Of a stretch of DNA of 64,000 nt, positions 34,403 to 44,008 are shown piece by piece. The stretch comes from CBDAQD01 sp965275905. GTDB taxonomy: Bacteria; Pseudomonadota; Alphaproteobacteria; Rhizobiales; JAJFHC01. Where the stretch lies: the NCBI GenBank assembly GCA_965275905.1, contig CBDHYJ010000082.1, positions 1 to 64,000 of the forward strand. Reading direction: 5' to 3'. The position numbers and the translations under genes were made by a program. How positions within the stretch are numbered: position 1 is the stretch's first letter; the number at the start of each line of letters is the position of its first letter. The notes beneath the pieces were generated by a model. That model saw nothing but the letters and a program-made list of their open reading frames with translations, had not been told where the DNA came from and ran no database searches.

Positions 34403-37400
34403 TCATACCAGCCGTTCTTCGCGGAGGAAGTCGACGATCGCGCCCACAGTCTGTGCGAGCGGAGGGTGTTTGATGGCGTTCGCGGATAGAGAACAGGCGC
34501 GCTGATAGTTCGTGTTGTCGTAGCGCTTGCGCTTCATGCGTTGCAGCTTGGGCAGATTGCGTCCGACAAACCCGCGCAGCGGAAACAGATCATCATCCTC
34601 GTGACAGTGCGCTTTCACGTGATCGAGAAAACCGCGTGGGCTGACCGTTTCAAACGCATAGCCGTACTGCTCGGTTATGGCAGCGCAGACCGTGGCGAGG
34701 GAATAGTGCGCGGATTCGGTAACGTGGAACGTATCCAGCTTCACATTGTCGAGCAGCGAGATCGCGACGATGTTATTGGCGCAAATGTCGACCGGAACGA
34801 AACTGATCTGGTTCTCCAAATCGACTGAGATACCGTGGCGGATCATGTAGCCGAGAACGCGGGCCGTTACGTCGCGCGCAACAAAGTGCGCATCTCTGGA
34901 TGCAGTCACAAGAGAGGGGCGATAGATCTTTGCCCGCTGGCCACGCCTGATCGCTTCATGAACCAGTTGCTCGGACGCCCATTTGGACTGCGCATATCCG
35001 AAGTCGACACCCTTCATCGTGCTGTTGCGGGCGGTCTCCCTGAGCCGGTCGAGGATTGTCCAGCCGAAGATGAATGTGGTCGAAATGAAATGAAAGGCAG
35101 CCCCGGTGTTCGAAGCCAGCTCGAGAAGAGACCGTGTTCCCGAGACATTTGCGGATCGCAGGGATCGGTAAGATCTGATGTAATCAACTTCAGCGGCGCA
35201 ATGATAAATGTTGCCGACACGCTGAGCCAAACGGTCCCACTGCGATGACGCAAGACCCAGGTGACTTTGCGACAGATCACCGGGCAGAACAGAAACCCTC
35301 GCCTTGGCAAGGCGTTCCGCCTGGACAGCATTCATGCCTGTTGCGGCGAGCGCCCTGACCAACCGGTCACGGCCCGAGTCTTCGTCGTCGCACCGCACCA
35401 GGGCGATCACCTGAAATTCGGTCAACTGCAGTAGAGACCGCAGAAGATAAGACCCTAGAAATCCTGTGGCTCCGGTGATCAGGACTGTCCCGCCGGCTTC
35501 TGCGGGCGCGTGATCCGCGGCGGCGTTCCAATGCGGGAGCACGCTGTCCTTTCGCATTGCAGATACATCTTCCTCGGCGATGGATTTGCCAATGCCCGCC
35601 AGTGTGTCGCTGAGCACTCCCCAGTCGGGTTCTGAAGTTTTGAAGGTGCGGTGCAAGTCGATCAATTCGCCGACGGTCATGGCCTGGAGGACGGCAAGCT
35701 CCGAAAACGAGTATTCCTTGCGCCGACGGCCCGTCGGCAATTGCGAAATCCGGTCTTCGAGATAAAGACTGAGGGTCACCAGATCGAGTGAGTCGAGACC
35801 GGCCGCTTCGAGCGGTATGCTGAGGTCTTCGAGGTCTGTAAAACGCTCAAGTATCTCTTCGACCACGCGTTCGTATCGGTCCGGGCCAACTCCGTCAAAA
35901 TCACCCGCGGAGATAGAGGCCGAAACCTCGATCTTCCCCGAGATCCAGCGCTCTCGGCAGTCGTGCCGGACAATCTTTCCCGAAGATGTGTGTGCAATCG
36001 TGCCCTTCGGAACAATCGCAAGCGTGTCCGCTGAAACGCCAGCGTCCTTTCTTATTTCCCTCTGAATGGCATGAAGCAGGGCAGAGCCTTGTTCCCGTCC
36101 GCTCTCGAGGATGACAATCAGCTTTTCCTCGCCGCAATTGCTCCCGCCGATCCCAAAGGCGGCGACGGAGCCTGGAGCAATCTCCTTGAATTCCTGCTCG
36201 ACAAGAGCCTCGACGTCTGTGGGATAGATGTTCTGGCCTCGAATGACGATCATGTCCTTGCGCCTGCCGCAGACAAAGAGCGCGCCGTCATGCAGAAACC
36301 CCATATCGCCCGTACGGAGGTATTCTTCTCCATCATCTCCGCGGGACAGACGTGCCTTGAATGTTTCACGGGTCAGTTCGGGCCTGTTCCAGTATCCCCG
36401 GGCCTTGCTGGGACTTGAAACCCAGATCTCGCCAATACACCCTTCCGGCACCTCAGCACGTTTCTCAGGATCGACGATCTTCACAGTGATCCCGGTCGCC
36501 GGCCGGCCGCAGCTCACGACCGCATGCCGGTATCGTTGGGATTGCGCCGGGGCGGCTACGGCGGGGCGGCCGCGTTCGACCGCGCGCGTGTCGATCTCAA
36601 CCGGCTCGGGCAGCCCCTTCGTGACACAAAGAGTGTGCTCCGCAAGACCGTAGCCCGCCATGACGGCGGATCGTCTCAGGCCGCTGGCTTCGAATTTTCT
36701 GATGAACCGGTCTACGGTTTCGAACTGGACCGGCTCAGCGCCGTTCAGGAGACAGTCGAGAGAGCTGAGGTCAATGCCGGCCAGGTCCTCACGGTTCACC
36801 TTGTCATCCCTCAGGCAGTATTTGAGGGCGAAATTCGGTGCCGAGGTTATTGAGGCGCTGACCTCCGAGATGGTCTGTAGCCAGGCAAGCGGACGTTTCA
36901 GGAAATCGAGCGGCGACAGAATATGTGCATTACCGCCTGTCGTGACCGCGAACAGATAAAAGCCGACAAGCCCCATGTCGTGATAGTGCGGCAGCCACGA
37001 CACGCCGACCGGGATCGTGTCGGGCGGCGTTTCAACGACGAAGCTCGCGTTATGAATAACATTTTCATGCGTGACGATGACGCCGCGCGGATTCTCGGTC
37101 GAGCCCGACGTGTACTGCAGAAAAAGGACTTCGCCCGGCGCCGCATCGAAGCCATCCGTGCCGACATCCAGTTCTGTCGTGTCGATCAACGAGAGCGGAC
37201 CGGTCGACGCATCCAGGGCGTCCAGTCCGGACAGTCTTTCCGTGAGACGTTTTTCGTGCAGCACCGTCCTGGCGCCACAGTCTCTGGCGATGTGTTCGAT
37301 GCGCTGTGTATCGCCGCCAACTTTCGCGCGGCCCGGTGGTGGAACGGGTACGGGTATGGATCCGATCTTGGCGCACGCGTAGAACGCTTCCGCAAAGTCC

Positions 37401-37609
37401 AGTCCGGGCTGATAGGCGAGCAGTACCGGTTCGGACGGGCGAACCGCTCCGGTGTCCGAAAGCCTCTGCGCTAGACCGTCGGTCGCCTTGTGGAACTCGC
37501 CGAATGTGCATTGCCGGGTGATCGAGCCTGACGCGTTTCGAAAGGTGTAGAGGAGGCGGTCAGGATCGGATCCGGCCGTTGCCTCGAGCAATGCGATGAG
37601 AGAGCGCAT
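34403..37609 (-). CDS. Fatty-acyl-AMP ligase - acyl carrier - thioester reductase fusion
   Basis: 1068 aa multidomain enzyme. Residues 1 to about 560 form an adenylation domain of the FAAL type: LQYTSGSTENPRG (165-176), SWLPHYHDMGL, GYGLAEH (319-325), a FAAL-like insert around 340-370, RTGDMGF and the A10 lysine in SSGK (Lys545). About 575-660 is a carrier domain with the phosphopantetheine serine in GLDSLDL (Ser607). About 705-1068 is a thioester-reductase domain with the NAD(P) loop GATGFLG (713-719) and a YAQSK active site. By family logic, a free fatty acid is adenylated, loaded on the carrier and released reductively as aldehyde or alcohol, as in carboxylic acid reductases. An AlkB-like hydroxylase and an MMPL exporter lie close by. 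The substrate is unknown. Confidence 0.88.
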   Translation of the reverse strand: MRSLIALLEATAGSDPDRLLYTFRNASGSITRQCTFGEFHKATDGLAQRLSDTGAVRPSEPVLLAYQPGLDFAEAFYACAKIGSIPVPVPPPGRAKVGGDTQRIEHIARDCGARTVLHEKRLTERLSGLDALDASTGPLSLIDTTELDVGTDGFDAAPGEVLFLQYTSGSTENPRGVIVTHENVIHNASFVVETPPDTIPVGVSWLPHYHDMGLVGFYLFAVTTGGNAHILSPLDFLKRPLAWLQTISEVSASITSAPNFALKYCLRDDKVNREDLAGIDLSSLDCLLNGAEPVQFETVDRFIRKFEASGLRRSAVMAGYGLAEHTLCVTKGLPEPVEIDTRAVERGRPAVAAPAQSQRYRHAVVSCGRPATGITVKIVDPEKRAEVPEGCIGEIWVSSPSKARGYWNRPELTRETFKARLSRGDDGEEYLRTGDMGFLHDGALFVCGRRKDMIVIRGQNIYPTDVEALVEQEFKEIAPGSVAAFGIGGSNCGEEKLIVILESGREQGSALLHAIQREIRKDAGVSADTLAIVPKGTIAHTSSGKIVRHDCRERWISGKIEVSASISAGDFDGVGPDRYERVVEEILERFTDLEDLSIPLEAAGLDSLDLVTLSLYLEDRISQLPTGRRRKEYSFSELAVLQAMTVGELIDLHRTFKTSEPDWGVLSDTLAGIGKSIAEEDVSAMRKDSVLPHWNAAADHAPAEAGGTVLITGATGFLGSYLLRSLLQLTEFQVIALVRCDDEDSGRDRLVRALAATGMNAVQAERLAKARVSVLPGDLSQSHLGLASSQWDRLAQRVGNIYHCAAEVDYIRSYRSLRSANVSGTRSLLELASNTGAAFHFISTTFIFGWTILDRLRETARNSTMKGVDFGYAQSKWASEQLVHEAIRRGQRAKIYRPSLVTASRDAHFVARDVTARVLGYMIRHGISVDLENQISFVPVDICANNIVAISLLDNVKLDTFHVTESAHYSLATVCAAITEQYGYAFETVSPRGFLDHVKAHCHEDDDLFPLRGFVGRNLPKLQRMKRKRYDNTNYQRACSLSANAIKHPPLAQTVGAIVDFLREERLV

Positions 37610-37662
37610 ATCACCACGAACTCAGACGCCCCGCGACGATCCGGGAAACGACACAAGAAGAA

Positions 37663-37689
37663 GCGCGAAGGCCGTAACGACCTCCGCGC
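37663..37689 (-). terminator. Intrinsic terminator of the outer-membrane protein gene
   Basis: On the minus strand, GCGCGGAGG pairs with CCTTCGCGC (one internal mismatch) across a 9-base loop and is followed by TTCTTCTTGT. It lies 25 bp after the stop of the barrel protein and before the FAAL gene, so the FAAL gene probably has its own promoter or depends on read-through. Confidence 0.6.
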
Positions 37690-37713
37690 GCCATCGCCCG
37701 CAGGACGCGTGGA

Positions 37714-38391
37714 TCAATTGAGGTTGACCCTGACGCCGAAGCTCACGACGTGGAAGAACTGTGTTGGTGAGTCCACATCGATGCCGGCGGCCGTGGTGTC
37801 GTAATTGGTGTGCGTGATGACACCTGCGCGGTAACGCCCGGTCAGGGAAAACATATGAGACAGAGGATATTCGACGCCCGCGATGAGATTCGCGACGAAG
37901 GCGGTGTCATCGTCATCGACAACAAATCCGCCGCCAACGGCGCCGTGATCGTCAATGTCTATGTGCACCAGGCCGATGCCTGCACCGATGAAGGGCCGCA
38001 GCATGTATCCTGAGAAGTCCGGATCGTACAGCACGTTCAACATGGCGCCGTAGCCGTCGACATCTCCACTGTGCGGGATCGGTCCACCACCCAGGTAAAC
38101 CTTGCCGTCTTCACCGTGGCTAAAGTTGAGCTCAAGCTCGCCGCGCCATTGCGGGGCGATGCTGGTGCCGACGGTCAGAGAGAAAGAGTACCCGTCTTCT
38201 TCGTTCCAGGTGCCGCTGCCGAGACCGGGACCGTTCACGTCGATCTCGGAGTTCGGTGGCAGGAAGGCATTGCCCATGCCCTGGACATACCAGTGATGCC
38301 CGAAGGTCGACCCAAATCCGTCGATCGCTTTCGCCGGTGTAACCATCATCGCCGTCGCGGCGACCGCAAATACTGAGAGAAGCTTTTTCAC
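37714..38391 (-). CDS. Small outer-membrane beta-barrel protein
   Basis: 225 aa. A clear signal peptide (MKKLLSVFAVAATAMMVTPAKA) is followed by alternating hydrophobic/polar strands rich in Gly and aromatic residues: WYVQGMGNAFLP, QWRGELELNFSHG, MLRPFIGAGIGLVHIDIDDHG, FVANLIAGVEYPLSHMFSLTGRYRAG. The final strand is FHVVSFGVRVNLN, without the classical C-terminal Phe. The pattern fits an 8-stranded OmpW/OmpA-like or 'outer membrane protein beta-barrel' family member. Function could be structural or passage of a hydrophobic compound; its position beside an AlkB-type hydroxylase makes the latter attractive but unproven. Confidence 0.8.
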   Translation of the reverse strand: MKKLLSVFAVAATAMMVTPAKAIDGFGSTFGHHWYVQGMGNAFLPPNSEIDVNGPGLGSGTWNEEDGYSFSLTVGTSIAPQWRGELELNFSHGEDGKVYLGGGPIPHSGDVDGYGAMLNVLYDPDFSGYMLRPFIGAGIGLVHIDIDDHGAVGGGFVVDDDDTAFVANLIAGVEYPLSHMFSLTGRYRAGVITHTNYDTTAAGIDVDSPTQFFHVVSFGVRVNLN

Positions 38392-38637
38392 TGTGTGACC
38401 CCATCCCGCCCTGAGTTCAGTTCATCTGCCGACAGTCTCCTGCTTTGCCGGCAGCCGCACCGAATCGTCAAAATCCAATGCTGCCTTTAACGCCTGAGTT
38501 CAGTCTGCAATCCGCCGAATGTCAAATTTCACACACCACACGTTGCCGTGAATCCCCACATCTCTCGCCGATTGTTGCATTTGGGATACACTGATTGGTG
38601 ATAACCGGCAGGGATGGGGGCAACCCACGATTGCTCG

Positions 38638-39840
38638 TCAGCTTTCGATCGTCCAGCCGCGCTGCGCCAAAAGCCGCCGTTCGTCGTCGCTGGCAAGGTT
38701 GGCGTCCCAATGCGCGAGGACCGGAGCAATCCGTTTTCTCCAGGAGGCCGGGCGAAATATGGCCATGGTGATCATCGCTCCATAACCCAGCGGCATCACC
38801 GGAGCGTCGCGATCCGCCTGCTCGCGCTCGTAAAACGGCCTGCGGGCATTGATGTGATGATCGGGATGACGCGTCAGGTTGTAGAGAATGGCACTGGAGA
38901 TGGCCCGGCGGCTGTCCCAGGAGTGGCGCCTCGCGACCGGCGTTCCCGGCACGCGGACGAGACCGTAGTGCTCAATGAAGTTGACCAGTTCGAGATAAAC
39001 CTTCCCGTTGATGGCCATGAAGATGAATGCCGCAACGCCAAGCCATCCGGCGAGTGCAAAGAAAGCTGCGGCATACACCAGGGACATCAGTTGCCCTCGT
39101 GAGGCTCGGTTCGCCAAACTCCATGGCGACTTGCCGATTGCCCGGAGGCGATCACGTTCCAGCGCAAATGCGTGCAGGAAACCACCGACCGTCGAGGTGA
39201 CCACGAAGGAGACGATGTATTGCCCGCGCCGTGCCGTCGCCGGATCCATTTCGGTTCCCGCGTTGCGGTGATGACCATCTATGTGTTCGACCAGAAAAGT
39301 CGTGTCCAGATTGAAGGCCAGCAGCCAGCGGCCGATTACCGGGTCATGCGGTCTTTCGGTACGGTGGATAAGCTCGTGAGCCACATTGATACCTGCGACC
39401 CCGTAACAGATGCCGATGCTCATCGCACCGCCAAGGAGGTGCCACCACGATGTAGCTTCCCGGTTGGCCATCAGGTCCGCCGTGCCCAGGGCCGGCGCGA
39501 GCGCGCTCAGATTGAGAGGATCATTGCCGCTCAGCATGACGCAATACAAGACACTGAGGAAAATCAGCAGGGGCAGCGTCATGTACAGAAGGGAATCGAG
39601 CAGCCACCGGCCGCCTTTCAGCGGTTCGGCGGCTTCGTCACCTCCCAACTCATCGCCCAGCGTGGTGATCGCTATAATCAGAGCGAATCCACTCCACATC
39701 CACAAACCGCCCCAGGCGATCGTAATGATCGTGATGACGATCAGCACATTCATCGCGCCGAAACGCGCGCCCGACCAGAAACCGGCGGATGCAATGCCCG
39801 GCGATGACGTCTCCTGGTCCTGATAAGGTGTCTGCGCCAT
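38638..39840 (-). CDS. alkB: AlkB-type membrane non-haem di-iron alkane hydroxylase
   Basis: 400 aa integral membrane protein. The full histidine set of AlkB is present: HELIH at 155-159, H186-x3-H190-H191 followed by DPATARRGQ, the HYG motif at 291-293, and H325-P-D-H328-H329. Six or so hydrophobic segments surround them. The family inserts oxygen at the terminal carbon of alkanes or fatty-acid derivatives, with electrons from rubredoxin and rubredoxin reductase; neither partner is encoded in this window. It is transcribed away from the MMPL exporter, and its neighbours suggest it may act on the FAAL-reductase product rather than on environmental alkanes. A fatty-acid desaturase is a less likely reading. 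Confidence 0.9.
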   Translation of the reverse strand: MAQTPYQDQETSSPGIASAGFWSGARFGAMNVLIVITIITIAWGGLWMWSGFALIIAITTLGDELGGDEAAEPLKGGRWLLDSLLYMTLPLLIFLSVLYCVMLSGNDPLNLSALAPALGTADLMANREATSWWHLLGGAMSIGICYGVAGINVAHELIHRTERPHDPVIGRWLLAFNLDTTFLVEHIDGHHRNAGTEMDPATARRGQYIVSFVVTSTVGGFLHAFALERDRLRAIGKSPWSLANRASRGQLMSLVYAAAFFALAGWLGVAAFIFMAINGKVYLELVNFIEHYGLVRVPGTPVARRHSWDSRRAISSAILYNLTRHPDHHINARRPFYEREQADRDAPVMPLGYGAMITMAIFRPASWRKRIAPVLAHWDANLASDDERRLLAQRGWTIES

Positions 39841-40042
39841 GACAGCCCTGGTCAGCGTCTGAATCGTTGCCTTTCAACACAACCTAGCGGCAGGGCTGCG
39901 GGAAGGAAATGGTCTTGATCCCGCAACGACCTGGCCTCAATGGCCGTCATTCTCCGTGAGTATTTGACAGAGCAGTGTCCGGTCTTATTGTTGCCGTGGC
40001 TTCAACCCTCGGCTTCGCTGTCGACCGGGACATTTCTGTTCA

Positions 40043-42301
40043 ATGGGAATATTTGCATTCGGCCTAGAGCGTATCGGGCTGGTGAGCGTCAGGGCGCCAT
40101 GGGCCAGTCTGATTGTTCTGATCATCGTGACGGTGGTTGCGCTGTTTGGCGCATTCCGCGTCACTTTCGACGACGATCTCAGGCGACTCTTCCGTTCGCA
40201 GGACGCGATCTACGCCACGTATGAGCGGATGCAGGCCGCATTTCCCACATTGGAGAACCAACTCATTGTCGTGGCGGAAAGCAAATCGCCTCTCACCGGA
40301 ACCCAGTTGGCCGCTCTGAGAGGCCTGCATCTTGATCTTCAGTTTGTCGACAATGTCAGTGGCGTTGCGTCGCTGTTCATGCTGCGGCAGCCCGCCGAGG
40401 GCACCGGGGATCTGCAACCTGTCTTCCCCGCAGACATGCCAGACGGGGATGCATTGGATGCCGTTATCAAGCAGGCGCGAAACCTTCCACTGTTCTCTTC
40501 CCGGCTGCTGTCCGACGACAATCGTGCGGCAATGCTGCTCGTCTCCCTTTCGAAAAGCCGGATTTCGATCGATGAAACACAGGCGTTGCTCGGCGAAGTC
40601 GATGCGCTTTTGCGGCAAACTTCCGAGGCGAGCGGCGTTCTACTGACGACGACGGGGTCTCTTGCGATCAGGCAAGCGATCAAGCTGGCCCTCAAGCGTG
40701 ATCTGTACCTGCTGACACTTGTGGGCCTGCTGACTTCTGTTGCGGTCTGCACGTTTTTCTTCCGGCGGCCGAAGCTTGTGTTGATATCGAGTCTGCCGCC
40801 CGTCATCGCGGTTGCCTGGTTGATCGGCGGCTTCGGCCTCGCGGGTTTCCCGATCACGACCCTCAACAACGTGCTTCCGACACTCGTTCTTGTGATTGCC
40901 TTCTCGGATTCGGTTCACATGGTGCAGGCGATCCGCCGCAAGACCGACCGCGGAATTGATAAAACCGCTGCGGCCCGTGAAGCGGTTGTCGAAGTTGGGC
41001 CCGCCTGTGCAATGACGTCGGTGACGACGATGATCGCCTGCCTCAGTCTGGCTCTGAGCACAGCCGAGTCCGTGCGCGAATTCGCCTTTGCCGGAACGAT
41101 CGCCATTTTCATGGCTTTTCTTTCCGTCATCACGGTCGTACCGGCGCTGGCTGTGATCCTGATTGGGGCAGGTCGCCGCTCGGATGGTGCCGCCGGACCA
41201 CGCGCGTTGGGCGTTGTGGTGAACTCACTCACGGATCCTTTGCAGAGGTTCGTCCGCCGCAGATCGCAACCGATTTCGATCGCGAGCATTTTGCTGCTCG
41301 CCGTGACCGGAACGCTCTATTTCAAGGTCGACACTGATTATGATTACCGGACCTATCTGGTTCCGGACAGCCCGGCCAATCAGGTCATCGATCTGATCGA
41401 CAGTAAACTGGCCGGTGCCAATGCGATCTATGTGCTCGTCGAACGTCGTTCCGGCGATGGCGCCGGACCGGGAGAGGCCGTCGGTATCCTGCGTGCCATC
41501 GAGCAGGTCGGCCGTGACAATCCGAACTTCCGAAGTGCGATCTCCCTTGCGGGGATCGTCGACGCGTCCGGCGACAACGACGTTGCCAATCTGATCAACC
41601 GGCTCCCGGCGCACATCTCGGAACGGCTGGTGTCCGGGGACCAGAAAAGCTACCTGGTGACGTTCTTCATGCTCGCAAGTTCCGCGATCGAAACGCGCCG
41701 CGTCGTCGGTGCACTGGAAAAGGGCCTTGCGCCCGTCCGCGATCAATATCCGGGATATGGCATTGAACCGACAGGGATTGTTTCCGTCGGTGCCTTTGCA
41801 AGCGAAACAATGATTGACGGCCTGAAGGAAAGTCTCGCTGCTGCGGTGCTGGTCACGATGGTCGTGATCGCCATATCATTGCGTTCCGCTCTGCTGGCAG
41901 CGGTGTCCGCCGTTCCGAATCTCCTGTCTCTCACTGTCGTTGCCGCGGCGCTGTATCTCTTCGGCAGCGCATTCCAGATTGTCAGCGTGCTGGCCCTGAC
42001 AATCGCATTCGGCATTGCCGTCGACAACACGATCCATCTGCTGAACCGATTTCAACTTGAGCGTATGCGGGGTGATGGCGACGCCGCCCTCGATGCCAGT
42101 TTACGGACCATCGGTCCGATTATTGTCGCGACAACCATAATCCTGTCCGCCGGCTTCGGTGTGACCCAGCTCAGCGCGTTGCCGATGGTCGAGATCTTCG
42201 GCCGGCTCTGCATCTTCGTGCTGAGCACGGCGCTGGTTGTCGCGCTGATCGTCCTGCCGGCGCTGGTCAGGTCCATACCGATACGTTTGGGGCGCCGCTG
42301 A
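40043..42301 (+). CDS. MMPL/RND-family exporter
   Basis: 752 aa RND-superfamily permease. The two-fold architecture is visible: one membrane helix at the N-terminus, a periplasmic loop (about 40-215), a block of helices with the proton-relay region LVIAFSDSVHMVQAIRR, a second single helix near residue 410, a second loop (about 430-600) and a second helix block with LTIAFGIAVDNTIHLLNRF. This shorter 'predicted exporter' type, with HpnN and MmpL relatives, usually moves lipids or other hydrophobic molecules; no membrane-fusion or TolC partner is adjacent. It is divergent from alkB across about 200 bp, so the two may share a control region. Confidence 0.87.
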   Translation: MGIFAFGLERIGLVSVRAPWASLIVLIIVTVVALFGAFRVTFDDDLRRLFRSQDAIYATYERMQAAFPTLENQLIVVAESKSPLTGTQLAALRGLHLDLQFVDNVSGVASLFMLRQPAEGTGDLQPVFPADMPDGDALDAVIKQARNLPLFSSRLLSDDNRAAMLLVSLSKSRISIDETQALLGEVDALLRQTSEASGVLLTTTGSLAIRQAIKLALKRDLYLLTLVGLLTSVAVCTFFFRRPKLVLISSLPPVIAVAWLIGGFGLAGFPITTLNNVLPTLVLVIAFSDSVHMVQAIRRKTDRGIDKTAAAREAVVEVGPACAMTSVTTMIACLSLALSTAESVREFAFAGTIAIFMAFLSVITVVPALAVILIGAGRRSDGAAGPRALGVVVNSLTDPLQRFVRRRSQPISIASILLLAVTGTLYFKVDTDYDYRTYLVPDSPANQVIDLIDSKLAGANAIYVLVERRSGDGAGPGEAVGILRAIEQVGRDNPNFRSAISLAGIVDASGDNDVANLINRLPAHISERLVSGDQKSYLVTFFMLASSAIETRRVVGALEKGLAPVRDQYPGYGIEPTGIVSVGAFASETMIDGLKESLAAAVLVTMVVIAISLRSALLAAVSAVPNLLSLTVVAAALYLFGSAFQIVSVLALTIAFGIAVDNTIHLLNRFQLERMRGDGDAALDASLRTIGPIIVATTIILSAGFGVTQLSALPMVEIFGRLCIFVLSTALVVALIVLPALVRSIPIRLGRR

Positions 42302-42305
42302 CGCT

Positions 42306-43937
42306 CTACCGGTGCTCTTCCACGTTGGCCTCGATCATGGCCGCGTTGAAGGTATCCAATGCCTTGACATGGTCGGCCCAGCCGATGACGCGGTTGGCGT
42401 CCAGCGGATCGAAGACGGGAATGCGGGTCTTGCCCACCGAGTTCAGAGCGCGGAGGGCCACCTCCAGGGAGTCGCCGGGCGTCAGCATCGGCGTATTGTC
42501 TTCAGGATCGACCTCAACGCTTTCGTTTTCCTCCAAAGGAATCATGAAGTCCCGGACCCGGAGACTGCGCACCAGCTGGCGGTGCGGACCTTCGTGCAGG
42601 AACAGGCCCCGCAGTCCGAGCTGCCAATGGAAGAAGCTGCGACCGTGCACGGCCTGCATCATGCCCTCGGACATCGAAATCGCAAGCAGAAGCCCGATTG
42701 TCATCTCGTAGCCGCCGGTCAACTCGAAAACAATCAATGTCGTGGAGATGGGCGCCCCCAGAATCGCTGCGGCCACGGCACCCATTCCGATAATTGCGTA
42801 GAGACCGTGGCTTGACGCCAGTTCGGGAAAAGCCGACGCCGCGATGAGACCGAAGGCGCCGCCGGTCATGGCTCCGAGATAGAGGGAGGGGCTGAACACC
42901 CCGCCGCCGAACCTGCTGGCGATCGTTATCGCTGTCGCCGCCGTCTTCACCACCAGTAATGTCAGCAACAGCATAAGAGGCAATTGTTGCTTCAGTGCCA
43001 TGTCAGTGGCCTCGTAACCGACGCCGAGCACATGGGGATAGAATACGCCGATCGCTCCGACCATGATGCCGCCGATAACGGGCCTCAGCATCAGCGGGCA
43101 GGGAATACGCCGGGCGGTCGAGTCCGCTGCGATGACCGAAAACTGGAAACAGATGGCGACGACGCCGCATGTCAGGCCGAGCAACGCAAAGGCGGGAAAC
43201 TCCAGATAGGACGTGATCTGGTACTCGGGAATGGCGAATGCGGGGAAGTCACCGAGATGAATGCGTGTGACCGCCGTGGCGCCGACACTGGCGATTGCTA
43301 TCGGGATGAACGCGCTCAGCGCGAAATGAGCGAGGACCACTTCAAGCGCGAACAATGCGCCGGCTATCGGTGCGTTGAACGACGCGGACACCGCTGCCGC
43401 GACACCGCAGCCGAAAATAATCCTCCGTGTGACCCCGGGGAGATTGAAGAACTGGGCGAGCCAGGACGCCAGGGATGCGCCGAGATGAACAGCCGGTCCT
43501 TCCCGGCCGGCGCTGGCACCGGAACCGAGCGATACCGCACTGATCAAAACGGCGGAAAGGCCCCGGTCGTAGGATATGTGGGCTCCCTGCGTCGCCCGGG
43601 CTTCGATGACATCGGCGACGCCCTCGGGACGCCGGAGCGGACTGACGTAGTGCAACAGCAGACCGACGATCAGCCCTCCGGCGACAGGGGCGGAAAACAC
43701 GATCCAGGGCGAGATGGTTGCTGCCGTCGTGGCGACTCTCTCGGCTGTCGTTCCGAGCCAGGAATACTGGATGACGCCGATCAGCAGGCGAAAGGCGATG
43801 ATGGCGTAGGCAACGAGAACACCGATAACGGCGGCGAGCACCCAGGCGATGGGCTGGCGGGTCTTCCAGAGAGTACGTAGATTCGGAGCGCAGTATTCGT
43901 CGAGATACCGTCTGATGCGGCCGCCCAATCCCCACAT
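42306..43937 (-). CDS. ClC-family chloride channel/transporter
   Basis: 543 aa ClC protein. Selectivity-filter segments are GSGASAGREGPAVHLGAS (the Glu of GREGP is the gating glutamate) and ASRFGGGVFSPSLYLGAMTGG. About ten further hydrophobic segments are present. After about residue 455 comes a cytosolic tail, LRVRDFMIP ... MLTPGDSLEVALRALNSVGKTRIPVFD, that looks like a CBS-domain region of reduced length. The reading is an anion channel or chloride/proton antiporter of the inner membrane. It converges on the MMPL exporter with a 4-bp gap and is probably transcribed alone. Confidence 0.93.
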   Translation of the reverse strand: MWGLGGRIRRYLDEYCAPNLRTLWKTRQPIAWVLAAVIGVLVAYAIIAFRLLIGVIQYSWLGTTAERVATTAATISPWIVFSAPVAGGLIVGLLLHYVSPLRRPEGVADVIEARATQGAHISYDRGLSAVLISAVSLGSGASAGREGPAVHLGASLASWLAQFFNLPGVTRRIIFGCGVAAAVSASFNAPIAGALFALEVVLAHFALSAFIPIAIASVGATAVTRIHLGDFPAFAIPEYQITSYLEFPAFALLGLTCGVVAICFQFSVIAADSTARRIPCPLMLRPVIGGIMVGAIGVFYPHVLGVGYEATDMALKQQLPLMLLLTLLVVKTAATAITIASRFGGGVFSPSLYLGAMTGGAFGLIAASAFPELASSHGLYAIIGMGAVAAAILGAPISTTLIVFELTGGYEMTIGLLLAISMSEGMMQAVHGRSFFHWQLGLRGLFLHEGPHRQLVRSLRVRDFMIPLEENESVEVDPEDNTPMLTPGDSLEVALRALNSVGKTRIPVFDPLDANRVIGWADHVKALDTFNAAMIEANVEEHR

Positions 43938-44008
43938 GGCCGGTCATCACCCCATTTCGCGCAATGCGGTGGCCTGCGCTTTAGCCAAGGCGCGACTCGG
44001 TAGAGTGC

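Noticed and set aside
38522..38729. Short minus-strand open frames before the outer-membrane protein
   Set aside because: Overlap the 3' end of alkB and its downstream gap, with no conserved features.
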